A stretch of DNA of 64,000 bases from Rhodomicrobium sp. R_RK_3 (GCF_002198715.1 NZ_MWLK01000026.1:106791-170790), one strand, 5' to 3'. Positions 46,008-55,470 are shown, counted from the stretch's first letter. Program-made: numbers and translations. The notes: generated from the sequence alone by a model not told the origin.

Positions 46008-47320
46008 CAGCGCTCCATCCCATTCGCATCCTGATCGTCGCCGCGCTGCTGGCGCTGCTTTGCGCGCCGGCCGAGGCAAGGAGCCTGCAGAGGCTCACGA
46101 CCCCTGCGGGCATCGGCATCTGGCTGGTCGAGGACCACGGCATTCCCATCGTGGCGGTCGGCTTTGCTTTTCGCGGCGGCAGCGTCGAAGACCCGCCCGG
46201 CAAGGAAGGCGCCGGCCAGCTCGTTTCCGCCATGCTGGACGAAGGCGCCGGGCCGTATGATGCCGATGCCTTCAAGGACAAGCTCGAGGCCATCGGCTCC
46301 CAGCTTACGTTCTCGGTCTCGCGCAATGCGTTCTCCGGCGGCCTGGTGACGCTGACCAAGCATCTGGATGCCTCGGCCGACCTTCTGGGCCTCGCGCTGC
46401 GCGAGCCCCGGCTGAGCGAGGATGATTTCGAGCGGGCCAAGGCGCGGGAGATCGCCGCGCTCGGCTTCGAGAACCGCGACCCGGAGCGGGTGGCCTTCCG
46501 CGAGTTCAGCGCGGCGGCCTTCGCCGGCCATCCCTATGCCCGCCCGGTCAAGGGCACGCCCGGGACCCTGGCGGCGCTGACGCTCGCCGACATCCGGAGC
46601 CAGCGCGACAGGCTGATCGCGCGGAGCCAGCTCCATGTCGTCATGGTCGGCGCCATCGATGCGGCGAAGGCGTCGCAATTGGCCGACGATGTCTTCGCCA
46701 AGCTGCCCGCCGGCGTCGCGCGGACGCCCGTTCCGCCGGTCGCCCTGAAGCCGATGGCGAAGGTGGTCGCCTCGCCGAATGTGCAGGGGCTCGAGACCGC
46801 CGTCTTCGCGCTGCCGATGCCCGGCCTCGGCGATCCCCAATTCTTTGCCGCGCTGACGCTCAACCACGTCGTCGGCAGCGGCAATTTCGACGCGCGGCTG
46901 ACCCGCGAACTGCGCGTCAAGCGCGGCCTGACCTATTCCGTCGCCACCCAGATCTCGGCGGACGCGGCCTCCTCGATCATGCTCGGTGTCTTCTCGACCC
47001 AGCCCGGAAAGATGGACGAGGCGCTGGACGCATTGCGGACCACGTTCGCCGATTTGCAGGCGAACGGTCCCGGCACGACCGAGCTGGAGAACGCCAAGAG
47101 CGGGCTGAACGGGGCCTATCTGCTGGACCTGGAGACCAGCGCGCGGCTCGCCGACCACCTGCTTGGCCTGTGGATCGACGGTCTGGACGCGGATTACGGG
47201 GAGGTGCGCAAGCGCGGCGTGGATGCGGTGACCAAGGCCGACGCGGATAAGGCGGCGCAGGCGCTGCTCGATCCGACGACGCTGAGCATCCTGGTGATGC
47301 GGCCCGGCGCGGCAAGATAA
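46004..47320 (+). CDS. M16 family protease-like, non-catalytic partner
   Basis: 438 residues with a signal peptide (ILIVAALLALLCAPAEA). It has the M16 fold (AVGFAFRGGSVEDPPGKEG, RELRVKRGLTYSV) but the HxxEH zinc site is replaced by QLVSAMLDEG, so it cannot be the catalytic subunit. In such pairs the inactive member supplies an R/Y motif for substrate binding, as in mitochondrial and bacterial M16B dimers; RVKRGLTYSV is that motif. It starts at GTG 46004, overlapping the active gene stop by 4 bp. Confidence 0.92.
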   Translation: MTALHPIRILIVAALLALLCAPAEARSLQRLTTPAGIGIWLVEDHGIPIVAVGFAFRGGSVEDPPGKEGAGQLVSAMLDEGAGPYDADAFKDKLEAIGSQLTFSVSRNAFSGGLVTLTKHLDASADLLGLALREPRLSEDDFERAKAREIAALGFENRDPERVAFREFSAAAFAGHPYARPVKGTPGTLAALTLADIRSQRDRLIARSQLHVVMVGAIDAAKASQLADDVFAKLPAGVARTPVPPVALKPMAKVVASPNVQGLETAVFALPMPGLGDPQFFAALTLNHVVGSGNFDARLTRELRVKRGLTYSVATQISADAASSIMLGVFSTQPGKMDEALDALRTTFADLQANGPGTTELENAKSGLNGAYLLDLETSARLADHLLGLWIDGLDADYGEVRKRGVDAVTKADADKAAQALLDPTTLSILVMRPGAAR

Positions 47321-47338
47321 CCCGGCATATCTTGCGCC

Positions 47339-48472
47339 TCAGCTCCGCAGAGCGAGCCGCGCATATTGCCGTTCCGACATGCCATAGGTCCAGGCTACGG
47401 CTTCGCGCGGCGTGCGGCAATAAGTGGGCACCTGCAGGAAATAGTGCTTGTGTTGGCCGTCCGGCTCCGGGGTGCCGTTGACGACCTCGACGGCGGCCCA
47501 GGATTCGCCATTCGGCCAGAGCTTGAGCCAGAGCGTGCCGCAATCGTCGCTGCCGAGCCGGTGGGCGGCGCCTTCGGCGATATAGCGCTGCGGCGTCATC
47601 ATGTCGATCATGCAGCGCCGGATCTGCATATTGCGCTCCCGTTCGATGGCGGCGGCGGTGATCCTGCTCCGCTGGTCGATGAGCGCGGCCGGGACCGCGA
47701 CGTCCTTCCAAACAAAGGCCTGCCAGCCGTCAGGAAAGGCCAGGGCAGGCCCGTCCTCGGAGTGCAGGCGTCCGCGCGGATCGTGCCGCAGCAGATGATG
47801 CCGCTCGCCGAGCCAGCAGACATATTCGTGAGGCACGATCCAGCCGGCACTGGCGGCGATCTTGGCCAGACCGTTGAGCAGCGCGGTCTCGCCTGCGAGC
47901 CCCAAGGCATCCCGCAGATAGACGGCGGCGCCAAGCCAGTGGAAATCGTGCTGGGCGCAGCCGGCATCCTCGAAGTTGCGCCAGGAATTGAGCGCCGCGT
48001 GCAAATCCGACGGACGGCGGAAGGCGCGCCGGATCCGCGTCAGCACGCTCGGACGGAAGGCGCTGGCGTGCTCCGCCACCACCCGCTCGACCGAGGCGTC
48101 CAGGCTTTCGGCGTCCGGCGCATGGGCAGCCCTCAGCACCCCGGCCATCTCATCCCGCCTCACCCGCTCGCGGATTTTCCGGTCGACATCGTGCCGCGGC
48201 TTGTCGATGAGCGCGGATTTGAGGTTGCCGCCGGCGCGTTCGCCGCGCGGGCCCCGCGCCCAGCTTCGGGCGATGTCGACCGGGCCGCCGCCCCAGATGA
48301 TCCGGCGCGGCGGCGGATAACCGGCAGCGGCATAGGCGAGGATCACGCCTTCTTCCGCAGTTTGCCGGTCGGCGGGAGCGGTGGACAGGCGGATGCGTGT
48401 CCAGTCCCGGATATGCTCAGCCAGTTGCGAGAGGTGCCGCGGGCTGAGGCTGGTGCGCTCAGTCGGCGACAA
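47339..48472 (-). CDS. DUF6745 protein
   Basis: 377 residues, no signal peptide. The C-terminal two thirds show a DUF6745-like pattern: RLHSEDGPALAFPDGWQAFVW, VPAALIDQRSRITAAAIERERN, RRCMIDMMTPQRYIAEGAA and TYCRTPREAVAWTYGM near the end. No catalytic motif was recognised. The start is most likely TTG 48472, with AAGGAC 7 bases upstream and overlap with the preceding small gene; the frame upstream of that is inside the small gene. Its strand and overlap tie it to the 114-residue protein encoded just before. Confidence 0.7.
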   Translation of the reverse strand: MSPTERTSLSPRHLSQLAEHIRDWTRIRLSTAPADRQTAEEGVILAYAAAGYPPPRRIIWGGGPVDIARSWARGPRGERAGGNLKSALIDKPRHDVDRKIRERVRRDEMAGVLRAAHAPDAESLDASVERVVAEHASAFRPSVLTRIRRAFRRPSDLHAALNSWRNFEDAGCAQHDFHWLGAAVYLRDALGLAGETALLNGLAKIAASAGWIVPHEYVCWLGERHHLLRHDPRGRLHSEDGPALAFPDGWQAFVWKDVAVPAALIDQRSRITAAAIERERNMQIRRCMIDMMTPQRYIAEGAAHRLGSDDCGTLWLKLWPNGESWAAVEVVNGTPEPDGQHKHYFLQVPTYCRTPREAVAWTYGMSERQYARLALRS

Positions 48473-48803
48473 TGCGTACGTCCTTGGCTTCGAGTTCACG
48501 CTGCCGGCGCACGCGGTAGGTGCCGCGCGGCAGGGCGATGGCGGCGTGCTCCTCATGCCGAAGGAGGGCCTCATCATCCTCGACGACGACATGGCCGACA
48601 TAGAGTTCGGACGGCATGTCGCGGGCGAGGCTGTCGTCGCGGAACATCGTCACCCGATCGAAGATGACATGGCGATGCCCCGTCATCTCGCCTTCCGCCA
48701 GCACCAGCGCGCCGTCCGCCCCGGGGGCGATCGTGACGCCGGCCGGAACCAAGTCGTTGACTTTTTCGAGGAGGATGTCGCCTTGGGCATAGATTGCGTT
48801 CAT
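48459..48803 (-). CDS. Small protein paired with DUF6745 gene, unknown function
   Basis: 114 residues, predicted mostly beta: YAQGDILLEKVNDLVPAGV, EGEMTGHRHVIFD, LRHEEHAAIALPRGTYRV, RQRELEAKDVRIVAD. The GEMTGH and HEEHAAIALPRG strings give a compact His-rich double-strand motif. A GGAGAAG ribosome site precedes ATG 48803, and it overlaps the DUF6745 gene by about 14 bp, so the two are co-translated. I recognise a recurring pairing of such proteins with DUF6745 genes in other bacteria but know of no assigned function. Confidence 0.75.
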   Translation of the reverse strand: MNAIYAQGDILLEKVNDLVPAGVTIAPGADGALVLAEGEMTGHRHVIFDRVTMFRDDSLARDMPSELYVGHVVVEDDEALLRHEEHAAIALPRGTYRVRRQRELEAKDVRIVAD

Positions 48804-49119
48804 CGTTCTTCTCCGAATGGGTTCGAAGGGCGCGGGGCGCCGCATTTGGTCCGTTGATGGGCGCCCTTGAAGGCCACCCTGGATAGTGTCGTCCACGCTC
48901 ATTGGCCATCCCGCGCTGTGCTCGGGTCCGAGGCCGCTTCAGGCCGCCGATGGCGTCCTCCCCATGTTTCGCCTCCGGCATCGAGGCGCGAGATGACGTT
49001 CGTCAGATTTGGAGGAGGATCTGCTTGTATTTCGGGGGAAGGGCGCGCGTGCGGTTGGCTAAAAACGAAAAGCGCCCCTGCTAGGGGGCGCTTCGCTCTC
49101 GTCGGTTCGGGCAAATCGG
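48804..49119. other. Intergenic region before the DUF6745 module
   Basis: 316 bp holding the terminator at 49071-49092 for the next minus-strand gene and, presumably, the promoter of the DUF6745 module (not localised). No open frame with support. Confidence 0.5.
49071..49092 (-). terminator. Rho-independent terminator of the small exported protein gene
   Basis: Read on the minus strand, AGCGCCCC / GGGGCGCT forms an 8-bp GC-rich stem with a 6-nt loop, followed at once by TTTTCGTTTTT. It lies 28 bp after the stop of the gene at 49120-49380. Confidence 0.85.
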
Positions 49120-49380
49120 TTAGTCGCGCTTGATGATGACCTTGTCGCCGCCGCCGCGCTCATCCTTGCACAGGACAGTGCGCTGACGCTCGGCTTCATC
49201 GCGCGACTTGAACGCGAGCGGCCCGACTTGCATGATCGTCGAATCGGTGGGGCGCGATTCCACGACCCGGCACTCCTTGTTCGGCCCGCGCACGACATAA
49301 TACTCATCAGCAGAGGCCGGCACGGCAATCGCCGCGAAGCCTGCGCAGATCAGAACGGTTTTCATCATGGTCACGCTCAT
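49120..49380 (-). CDS. Small exported protein, unknown function
   Basis: 86 residues with a signal peptide (TVLICAGFAAIAVPASA). The mature part has two Cys (KECRVVESRP and TVLCKDERG), pattern YYVVRGPNKECRVVE and a basic C-terminus. Such short proteins with a VRGP..EC..V motif are common in Rhizobiales and have no known role. AAAGGAG is two bases before ATG 49380; ATG 49368 is a possible alternative. A strong terminator follows. Confidence 0.78.
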   Translation of the reverse strand: MSVTMMKTVLICAGFAAIAVPASADEYYVVRGPNKECRVVESRPTDSTIMQVGPLAFKSRDEAERQRTVLCKDERGGGDKVIIKRD

Positions 49381-49595
49381 TACTCCTTTAGGTTGAGCAA
49401 CTGAAACGAATACCCGCGTGATATGGTTGCGTGCGACCCGGCGTTCGCGAGGGCGTTGAAGCTGTGGTTAAGGATGTCTCCCGATCCGGATCATGGTGAC
49501 AATGGCGAAGGCCGAACGGCGCCGATGCCGGAAGGGGAAACGCCGCGATTCCTCCGTCCGCGCCGCGCTTTCGCCGAATTCCATGCCTACCTCTA

Positions 49596-50510
49596 ATGGT
49601 GATGGATATGTGCAACGTCGAAAGTCGCCGCGCCGCGCGGACCCTGGCTGCCGGTGTAGCGCTCGCCCTGGGCCGCCGGGCATTTCCCTTGCTGGCGTTC
49701 GGGATCGCTCTGCTCCCGCTGCCGGCCGCTTCGCAGCAAAAGCCGCCCGAAAAGTCGGGCGAGATTTGGCCGGCCGCCGTGCAGGCGCGATATCGTTTGC
49801 GCTATAATGGCATCGAGGTCGGCAAGGTCGACCTGAAGCTCAACACCAGCGGCAACACCTATTCCATCTCCGGTTCGGGAAAAGTTTCGGTGCTGTTCGG
49901 CTCGGTGGTCTGGGCGGCCTCGTCGACCGTCTCCGGCACCATCGAGGATGGCGAGCCTCTGCCCGCCAACTACGCCTTCGACTGGCGCAACAACAAGAAG
50001 CGGGGAACCATCCGCATCAGCTATCTCGATCACATCGCGGCGCAGATCGCCGTCAGGCCGCCGACCCGCGAGCGCCGCGATACGGTGCCGCTGCGCCAGG
50101 GCGACAAGGTCGCGCTCGATCCCGTCTCCGCCATCATGATGCTGACCAAGGCGGACGCGCGTCCGCCCTGCGACCGGCGCGTCGGCATATTCGACGGCAA
50201 GCAGCGCTACGACATCGTGTTCACGCCCAAGCGCCTGACCCGGCTGCCGGCGCCGCGCGGGGGAGGTTCGGAAGTCGCCTATGTCTGCCGGATCACCTAC
50301 GAGCCGATTTCCGGCCACCGCGCCAATGCCGACACCAAGGAATACGCCGCGAACCGCGATGTCGAGCTGGTGCTGCGGCGCATCCCGCATTCCCAGATGC
50401 TGATCCCCTATTCGCTGTCGGTGCCGACCCCTTGGGGGACCGGCACCATGGTGACCGAGCGCATCGATATCTCCAGCGCGACCGCCGGAAAGATCGCGCT
50501 GACCGACTGA
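49596..50510 (+). CDS. DUF3108 exported protein
   Basis: 304 residues with a long N-terminal signal segment (FPLLAFGIALLPLPAASQ). DUF3108 marks are the RYRLRYNGIEVGKVDLKL strand, ISGSGKVSVLFGSVVW and DPVSAIMMLTKAD, with final strands PTPWGTGTMVTERIDI. The family is a periplasmic beta barrel of unclear role. ATG 49596 begins MVMDM with another ATG six bases later. Confidence 0.82.
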   Translation: MVMDMCNVESRRAARTLAAGVALALGRRAFPLLAFGIALLPLPAASQQKPPEKSGEIWPAAVQARYRLRYNGIEVGKVDLKLNTSGNTYSISGSGKVSVLFGSVVWAASSTVSGTIEDGEPLPANYAFDWRNNKKRGTIRISYLDHIAAQIAVRPPTRERRDTVPLRQGDKVALDPVSAIMMLTKADARPPCDRRVGIFDGKQRYDIVFTPKRLTRLPAPRGGGSEVAYVCRITYEPISGHRANADTKEYAANRDVELVLRRIPHSQMLIPYSLSVPTPWGTGTMVTERIDISSATAGKIALTD

Positions 50511-50637
50511 GCGCCACCGCCGCCCCATCGGCCGCGGCGTCCGCGCGCGGGGCTTGGGCGAGAGCGAATTCCGTGCGATTGACAATCGATCATGCGGCTT
50601 CATGCTGATCGGGATCGCAACCACCGGAAGGCGCGGA

Positions 50638-51123
50638 ATGGCTGGCCTCAAACTCGATCCGATCGACCTGCGCATTCTGGATGCGATTCAGCGCGACGGC
50701 CGCATCACCAAGCTGGCGCTGGCCGAGAAGGTCGGGCTGTCGCCGACGCCGTGCTGGATGCGGCTGAGGAAGCTGGAAAAGGCGGGGATCGTCAGCGGCT
50801 ATCACGCGAGCGTCGCCGTGCGCATGATCGCGCCGGTCGCCATCCTGATCGTGGAAGTCACGCTCGGCAACCACCGCCAGCCGGATCTCGACCGCTTCGA
50901 GCGCGCGATCCGGCAGGTGCCGGAGATCGTGGCGTGCTGGTCGGTGGGCGGCGGCGTCGATTACGTGCTGAAGGTGATGGCGCGGGATATCGACGCCTAT
51001 CAGCGGCTGGTGGACGGGCTGTTGCAGCGCGAAATCGGCATCGCGCGCTATTACACCTATATCGTGACGAAGACGGTGAAGGACGAGGCGGTTCTCCCGG
51101 TCACGGCACTGCTCGACGGGTGA
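50638..51123 (+). CDS. Lrp/AsnC family transcriptional regulator
   Basis: 161 residues: N-terminal HTH (LKLDPIDLRILDAIQRDGRIT, VGLSPTPCWMRLRKLEKAGIV) and a RAM ligand domain (VPEIVACWSVGGGVDYVLKV). ATG 50638 gives the standard start with GGAAGG upstream; the frame is open upstream. It converges on the CoA transferase gene and does not sit next to a clear target. Confidence 0.9.
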   Translation: MAGLKLDPIDLRILDAIQRDGRITKLALAEKVGLSPTPCWMRLRKLEKAGIVSGYHASVAVRMIAPVAILIVEVTLGNHRQPDLDRFERAIRQVPEIVACWSVGGGVDYVLKVMARDIDAYQRLVDGLLQREIGIARYYTYIVTKTVKDEAVLPVTALLDG

Positions 51124-51139
51124 CGGCTGAGCCGGCGGA

Positions 51140-52345
51140 TCAGGAGCCGCGCGGCTTGATCTGGGCGAGGATGCTGGCGCGGTCGGCGTCCAGCTTGGGG
51201 GCCGGTTTGCGGATCTCGGGATCCTCGAAGGCGGAGAGCTTGATCGGGTTGCCGGCCATCATCAGCACGCCGGTTTCGGGATCGTCCGCCGTCACCACCA
51301 TGTTGCGGGCGCGGACCTGGGCGTCGGCCAGGACTTTGTCGATGGAGTTGATCGGGCCGCACGGGACGCCCGCCGCATCGAGGATCTCCAGCCATTGCTC
51401 GGAGGGGCGGGCCTTCAGCGCCTCGTTGATGGTCTCGAACAGCGCCTGCCAATGTTCGGTGCGCAGGGCGTTGGTGAGGTAGCGCTCGTCGGCGGCCAAC
51501 TCTGGAATGCCCAAAGCGTTCACCAGCTTCAGGAAAAGCTGATCGTTGCCCGCCGCGATCACCAGCCAGCCGTCGCTCGCTTCGAAGCCGGCGAAGGGCG
51601 TGATCGAGGGATGGCGCGCGCCGATCGGCCCGGCCACTTCGCCGGTCGCGGCATAGCGCGAAATGGCGTTCTCCAGGATCGCCACCTGGCAATCCAGCAT
51701 CGCCACGTCGATCTTGATCGCCTCGCCCGTCGCCTGGCGATGATAGAGCGCGGCGTTGACGCCGATGGTGGTGAACAGCCCCGCCGTGATGTCGCCGACC
51801 GAGGTGCCGACGCGCACCGGCGGCTGGCCGGGATGCCCGGTGACGCTCATGATGCCGCCCATCGCCTGCACCACCATGTCATAGGCCGCGCGCTTGGTGT
51901 AAGGGCCGGTATGGCCGAAGCCGGACGCCGCCGCATAGATGAGCTGCGGATATTGTGCGTGCAGCGTATCCCAGCCATAGCCGAGCTTTTCCATGGTGCC
52001 GGGGCGGTAGTTCTCCACCAGCACGTCGGTCATCGCCAGAAGCTGCTCGAAGATTACCCGGTCCTCCGGGTTCTTCAGATCGAGCGCGATGGATTCCTTG
52101 CCGCGATTGAGCGAATTGAAATAGGCCGAGGCGCCATTGTGGAACGGCCCGTAGGCGCGGCTGTCGTCGCCGGTGCCCGGCTGCTCGACCTTGATGACGC
52201 GGGCGCCGAGATCCGCCAGCACCATGGTGCAGTACGGCCCGGCGAGCACTCGGGTCAGGTCGAGGACGGTGACGCCGGTGAGGGGGCCGATGACGGCATG
52301 CGCCTCCCCGTCGGCATCGCGGTGATTGGCCTTCGTCGCGGACAT
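51140..52345 (-). CDS. CaiB/BaiF (class III) CoA transferase
   Basis: 401 residues of the formyl-CoA transferase type. Typical sequences are LTGVTVLDLTRVLAGPYCTMVLADLGA, VEQPGTGDDSRAYGP, YAAASGFGHTGPY and the catalytic Asp region IDVAMLDCQVAILE. It moves CoA between organic acids. It follows the TRAP transporter genes by 14 bp, so the acid is probably the imported one. ATG 52345 is chosen over the longer open frame. Confidence 0.9.
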   Translation of the reverse strand: MSATKANHRDADGEAHAVIGPLTGVTVLDLTRVLAGPYCTMVLADLGARVIKVEQPGTGDDSRAYGPFHNGASAYFNSLNRGKESIALDLKNPEDRVIFEQLLAMTDVLVENYRPGTMEKLGYGWDTLHAQYPQLIYAAASGFGHTGPYTKRAAYDMVVQAMGGIMSVTGHPGQPPVRVGTSVGDITAGLFTTIGVNAALYHRQATGEAIKIDVAMLDCQVAILENAISRYAATGEVAGPIGARHPSITPFAGFEASDGWLVIAAGNDQLFLKLVNALGIPELAADERYLTNALRTEHWQALFETINEALKARPSEQWLEILDAAGVPCGPINSIDKVLADAQVRARNMVVTADDPETGVLMMAGNPIKLSAFEDPEIRKPAPKLDADRASILAQIKPRGS

Positions 52346-52359
52346 GGTCTCGATGTGCC

Positions 52360-54318
52360 TCACTTGATGACTGCCGCCGGAAGCCAGGTGACGATTTCCG
52401 GGAAGAAGCAGCACAGCACCACCGCCACGAACATCAGCACCAGGAAGGGCAGGGTGCCCCAGATGATTTCGGACAATGGAATGTCCGGCGCGATGTTCTT
52501 GATGACGAACAGGTTCAGCCCGACCGGCGGATGGATCAGCCCCATCTCCATGACGATGGTCATGACGACGCCGAACCAGATCAGGTCGAACCCGGCCGCC
52601 CTGAGCGGTGGCAGGATGATCGGCGCCGTCATCAGGATGATCGACACCGGCGGGAGAAAGAAGCCGAGCACCACGACGAAGAGGAGGATCGCCGAGAGCA
52701 GCGCCCATTTCGACAGTCCGAGCGAGATCACCCAGGACGCAGTCGCCTGCGAAATCTGCAGATAGCTCATGACATAGGCATAGAGCAGCGACATGCCGAT
52801 GATCATCAGCAGCATCGTCGATTCGCGCAGTGTGCCGGTAACGATGGGCATGAGCTTGGATGGCCGCCAGATGCCGTACATCACGCCGATGACCAGCAGC
52901 GCCAGCACCGCGCCGACACCCGCCGTCTCCGACGGGGTCGCCCAGCCGGCATAGAGCACGATCATGACGCCTGCCAGGATAGTGACGAAGGGCGCGACCC
53001 AGACGATCATGCCGATCTTCTGGCTGAAGGTGTAGTGCTCCTCCTTGAGCATCGCCGAATGGACGCCGGTGTCGGTCGCCACCTGCTGCGCCATGCGGAA
53101 TTCCTTGCGGTAGCGCAGCACGGAATAGAGGGCGAACATGGAGATCAGCAGCAACCCGGGCCCGATGCCCGCTAGAAACAGCTTTCCGAGCGAGACTTCC
53201 GCCGCGACGGCGTAGAGCAGCATGGTCACGGAGGGCGGCAGCAGAATGCCGAGCGTGCCGCCGGCCGCGATGATGCCCGCCGCAAAGCCGCCGGAATAGC
53301 CGCGCGCCCGCATCTCCGGAATGCCCGCCGAGCCGATCGCCGAGCAGGTCGCCGGGGAGGAGCCCGCCATCGCCGCGAACAGGCCGCAGGCGATGGTGTT
53401 GGCGACACCCAGGCCGCCGGGGATGCGGTGCAGCCAGGCGTGCAGCGCGGAATAGAGATCCCGGCCCGCGTTGGATCGTCCGATGGCCGCTCCCTTCAGG
53501 ATGAAGAGCGGGATGGCGAGGATGATGACGTTGGCCAGTTCCTCATAGAAATTCTGCGCGATGGTGTCGACCGAGGCGCGCGGCATGAACAGGACCATGA
53601 AGGTCAGCGCCACGACGCCGAGCGCGAAGGCAATCGGCATTCCCGAAAACATCACCAGCAAGGTGACGACGCAATAGGCGATGCCGATCTGCCATTGCGG
53701 CAGCCCCGCGACGATGGGGCGGACAGGCCGCTCCCAGAGCAGGAAGGCAACGAAGGCCAGCAGTACGATGCCGAATACCACCAGCGAATGCTGGCTGACC
53801 TGCAAGCCGACCTGCACCGCCAGCAGCCACATGCCGATGGTCAAAGCGAGATAGGGGATCCACATCGGCGGACCCCAGGCGGAATGCGAGGTCTGCCCTT
53901 CGGCCAGCGCCTCATGCAGGAGGTTGGCGGACTCCCAGGCGAAGACCAGGCAGAAGCCCAGCACGATGGCGTCGACCGCCGCCCGCCGCACGCCATTGGC
54001 GCGCGGGGGCAGGATGTGGTCGAGCACTTCGATGCCGATATGGCCGCGCCGCGCCTGCACCGCCGCCGCCGACAGGAAGATCGCGCCGGCAATGAGGAAG
54101 ATGGTGACTTCGTCCTGCCACGCCAGCGAGATATGCGCGACATGGCCCGTCACCACCCCGACGGTGAGCACCACGGCCGCGACCATCAAAGCGATGGCCG
54201 ACAGCCAGAAGAAGGCATCGTTGACCGTGTCCACGATCCCGGCGATGCCGCCGGGCTTGCTGGTCGTGGCCGGGGTTTCTGTCGCCAGGATGGCGTCGTG
54301 CTGCAACCCGACAGACAT
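52360..54318 (-). CDS. Fused TRAP transporter permease (DctQ-DctM)
   Basis: 652 residues. Residues about 30-190 form the small four-helix DctQ part (WLSAIALMVAAVVLTVGVV, EVTIFLIAGAIFLSAAAVQARRGHIGIEV), then a 12-helix DctM part with SGMPIAFALGVVALTFMV, GIAVSSPATCSAIGSAGIPEM-like AGSSPATCSAIGSAG and GLIHPPVGLNLFVI. It imports an organic acid with Na+ using the neighbouring binding protein. Fusion of Q and M is common. It is separated from the dctP stop by a single base. Confidence 0.92.
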   Translation of the reverse strand: MSVGLQHDAILATETPATTSKPGGIAGIVDTVNDAFFWLSAIALMVAAVVLTVGVVTGHVAHISLAWQDEVTIFLIAGAIFLSAAAVQARRGHIGIEVLDHILPPRANGVRRAAVDAIVLGFCLVFAWESANLLHEALAEGQTSHSAWGPPMWIPYLALTIGMWLLAVQVGLQVSQHSLVVFGIVLLAFVAFLLWERPVRPIVAGLPQWQIGIAYCVVTLLVMFSGMPIAFALGVVALTFMVLFMPRASVDTIAQNFYEELANVIILAIPLFILKGAAIGRSNAGRDLYSALHAWLHRIPGGLGVANTIACGLFAAMAGSSPATCSAIGSAGIPEMRARGYSGGFAAGIIAAGGTLGILLPPSVTMLLYAVAAEVSLGKLFLAGIGPGLLLISMFALYSVLRYRKEFRMAQQVATDTGVHSAMLKEEHYTFSQKIGMIVWVAPFVTILAGVMIVLYAGWATPSETAGVGAVLALLVIGVMYGIWRPSKLMPIVTGTLRESTMLLMIIGMSLLYAYVMSYLQISQATASWVISLGLSKWALLSAILLFVVVLGFFLPPVSIILMTAPIILPPLRAAGFDLIWFGVVMTIVMEMGLIHPPVGLNLFVIKNIAPDIPLSEIIWGTLPFLVLMFVAVVLCCFFPEIVTWLPAAVIK

Positions 54319-54319
54319 C

Positions 54320-55348
54320 TCAGGTTACCGCGCGGGCCAGCTTGAGCAGATCGGCCGATTCGGTCGATTTGGCCGCGAAATCGGTCCAGGCGCTGGCCTC
54401 TGAGACTTTTCGCCATTCGGCGAGCGCTTCAGGCGTGAAGTCGACGACCTTGGCGCCCTTTGCCGCATAGACCTTGGCGACCTGCTCATCATCCTTCTTC
54501 GCCTCGGCGGTGCCCCAGGCTTCCATCTCTGCGCCGACCTCCATGATCGCCTTCTGCTGATCGGGCGTCAGCGTGTCGTAGATCGCCTTCGAGATCAAAA
54601 GCGGCTCCAGCATGAACCAGAACGAGCCCTGGCGCGGCGCGGTCAGCGACTTGGCCAGTTCCTCGAGCCGGAACGAGATCAGGCTGGTGGAGGAGGTGAC
54701 GGCCGCGTCGAGCGCGCCGGTCTGCATGCCGATATAGATTTCGTTCGACGGCATGGTCGAGACCTGGCCGCCGGCGGAGGTGAACATCAGATCCATCTCG
54801 CGGCTGCCGCCACGGATCTTGTTGCCCTTGACGTCGTCGGGATGCAGCACCGGCTTTTCGCCGCGCGAGGCGACGCCGCCCGCCTGCCAGATCCAGGAGA
54901 CGAATTTCACGCCCTTGTCCTCGATGATGGTCGAGAGCGCCTTGCCGACATCGGCGGTCTTCCATTTCGCGCCCTGCTCATAGCTGGTCACGAGGCAGGG
55001 CATCAGGCCGAGATTGAGCGGGTGCAACTCGCCGCCGGCATAGGCGAGCGGGTAGAGCGACATGTCCAGCGCGCCCTTGCGCAGCGCGGAGAACTGGGCG
55101 TTGGTCTTCATCAGCGAGGAATTGGCATAGACCTCGAATTTCAGGCTGCCATTGGTGCGCTTCTCGACATCGCGGGCAAAAATCCGGCAGAGGCGATCGC
55201 GGAAATCGCCGGTGTCGATCGAGCCGCCCGGAAACTGGTGCGAAATCTTGATAGTCGTGACCGACTGGGCCGAGCCGGGCCGGCTGAAGGTGAGGACGGC
55301 TGGCGCGGCGATGAGACCCGACAGCACATGCCGACGAGAGATCTTCAT
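54320..55348 (-). CDS. TRAP transporter substrate-binding protein (DctP)
   Basis: 342 residues: a Tat-like signal (SRRHVLSGLIAAPAVLTF), then the DctP fold with IKISHQFPGGSIDTGDFRD, GVKFVSWIWQAGGVASRGEKPVLHPDDVKG and the ligand-Arg region KIRGGSREMDL. AGGAGG lies about 6 bases before ATG 55348. It begins the TRAP/CoA transferase operon and is divergent from a GntR gene. Confidence 0.92.
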   Translation of the reverse strand: MKISRRHVLSGLIAAPAVLTFSRPGSAQSVTTIKISHQFPGGSIDTGDFRDRLCRIFARDVEKRTNGSLKFEVYANSSLMKTNAQFSALRKGALDMSLYPLAYAGGELHPLNLGLMPCLVTSYEQGAKWKTADVGKALSTIIEDKGVKFVSWIWQAGGVASRGEKPVLHPDDVKGNKIRGGSREMDLMFTSAGGQVSTMPSNEIYIGMQTGALDAAVTSSTSLISFRLEELAKSLTAPRQGSFWFMLEPLLISKAIYDTLTPDQQKAIMEVGAEMEAWGTAEAKKDDEQVAKVYAAKGAKVVDFTPEALAEWRKVSEASAWTDFAAKSTESADLLKLARAVT

Positions 55349-55456
55349 GGGTTTCCTCCTGGAAAAGACCCGCGCGGAACATCCGTTTGGGCCGCGCTCG
55401 TTCTGTAGGCGGCGCTTCATTTTAGTGAACATCGCACGGAATGGGTTGTCAAATTG

Positions 55457-55470
55457 TTTGGTATACAAAA
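55457..55470. promoter_or_regulatory. GntR-type dyad between dctP and gntR
   Basis: TTTGGTATACAAAA centres on the palindrome GTATAC with flanking T/A arms and a single mismatch. It lies 81 bp from the GntR start and 109 bp from the dctP start. FCD-type GntR proteins often use TTGTATACAA-like sites, so this probably controls both genes. Confidence 0.6.
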
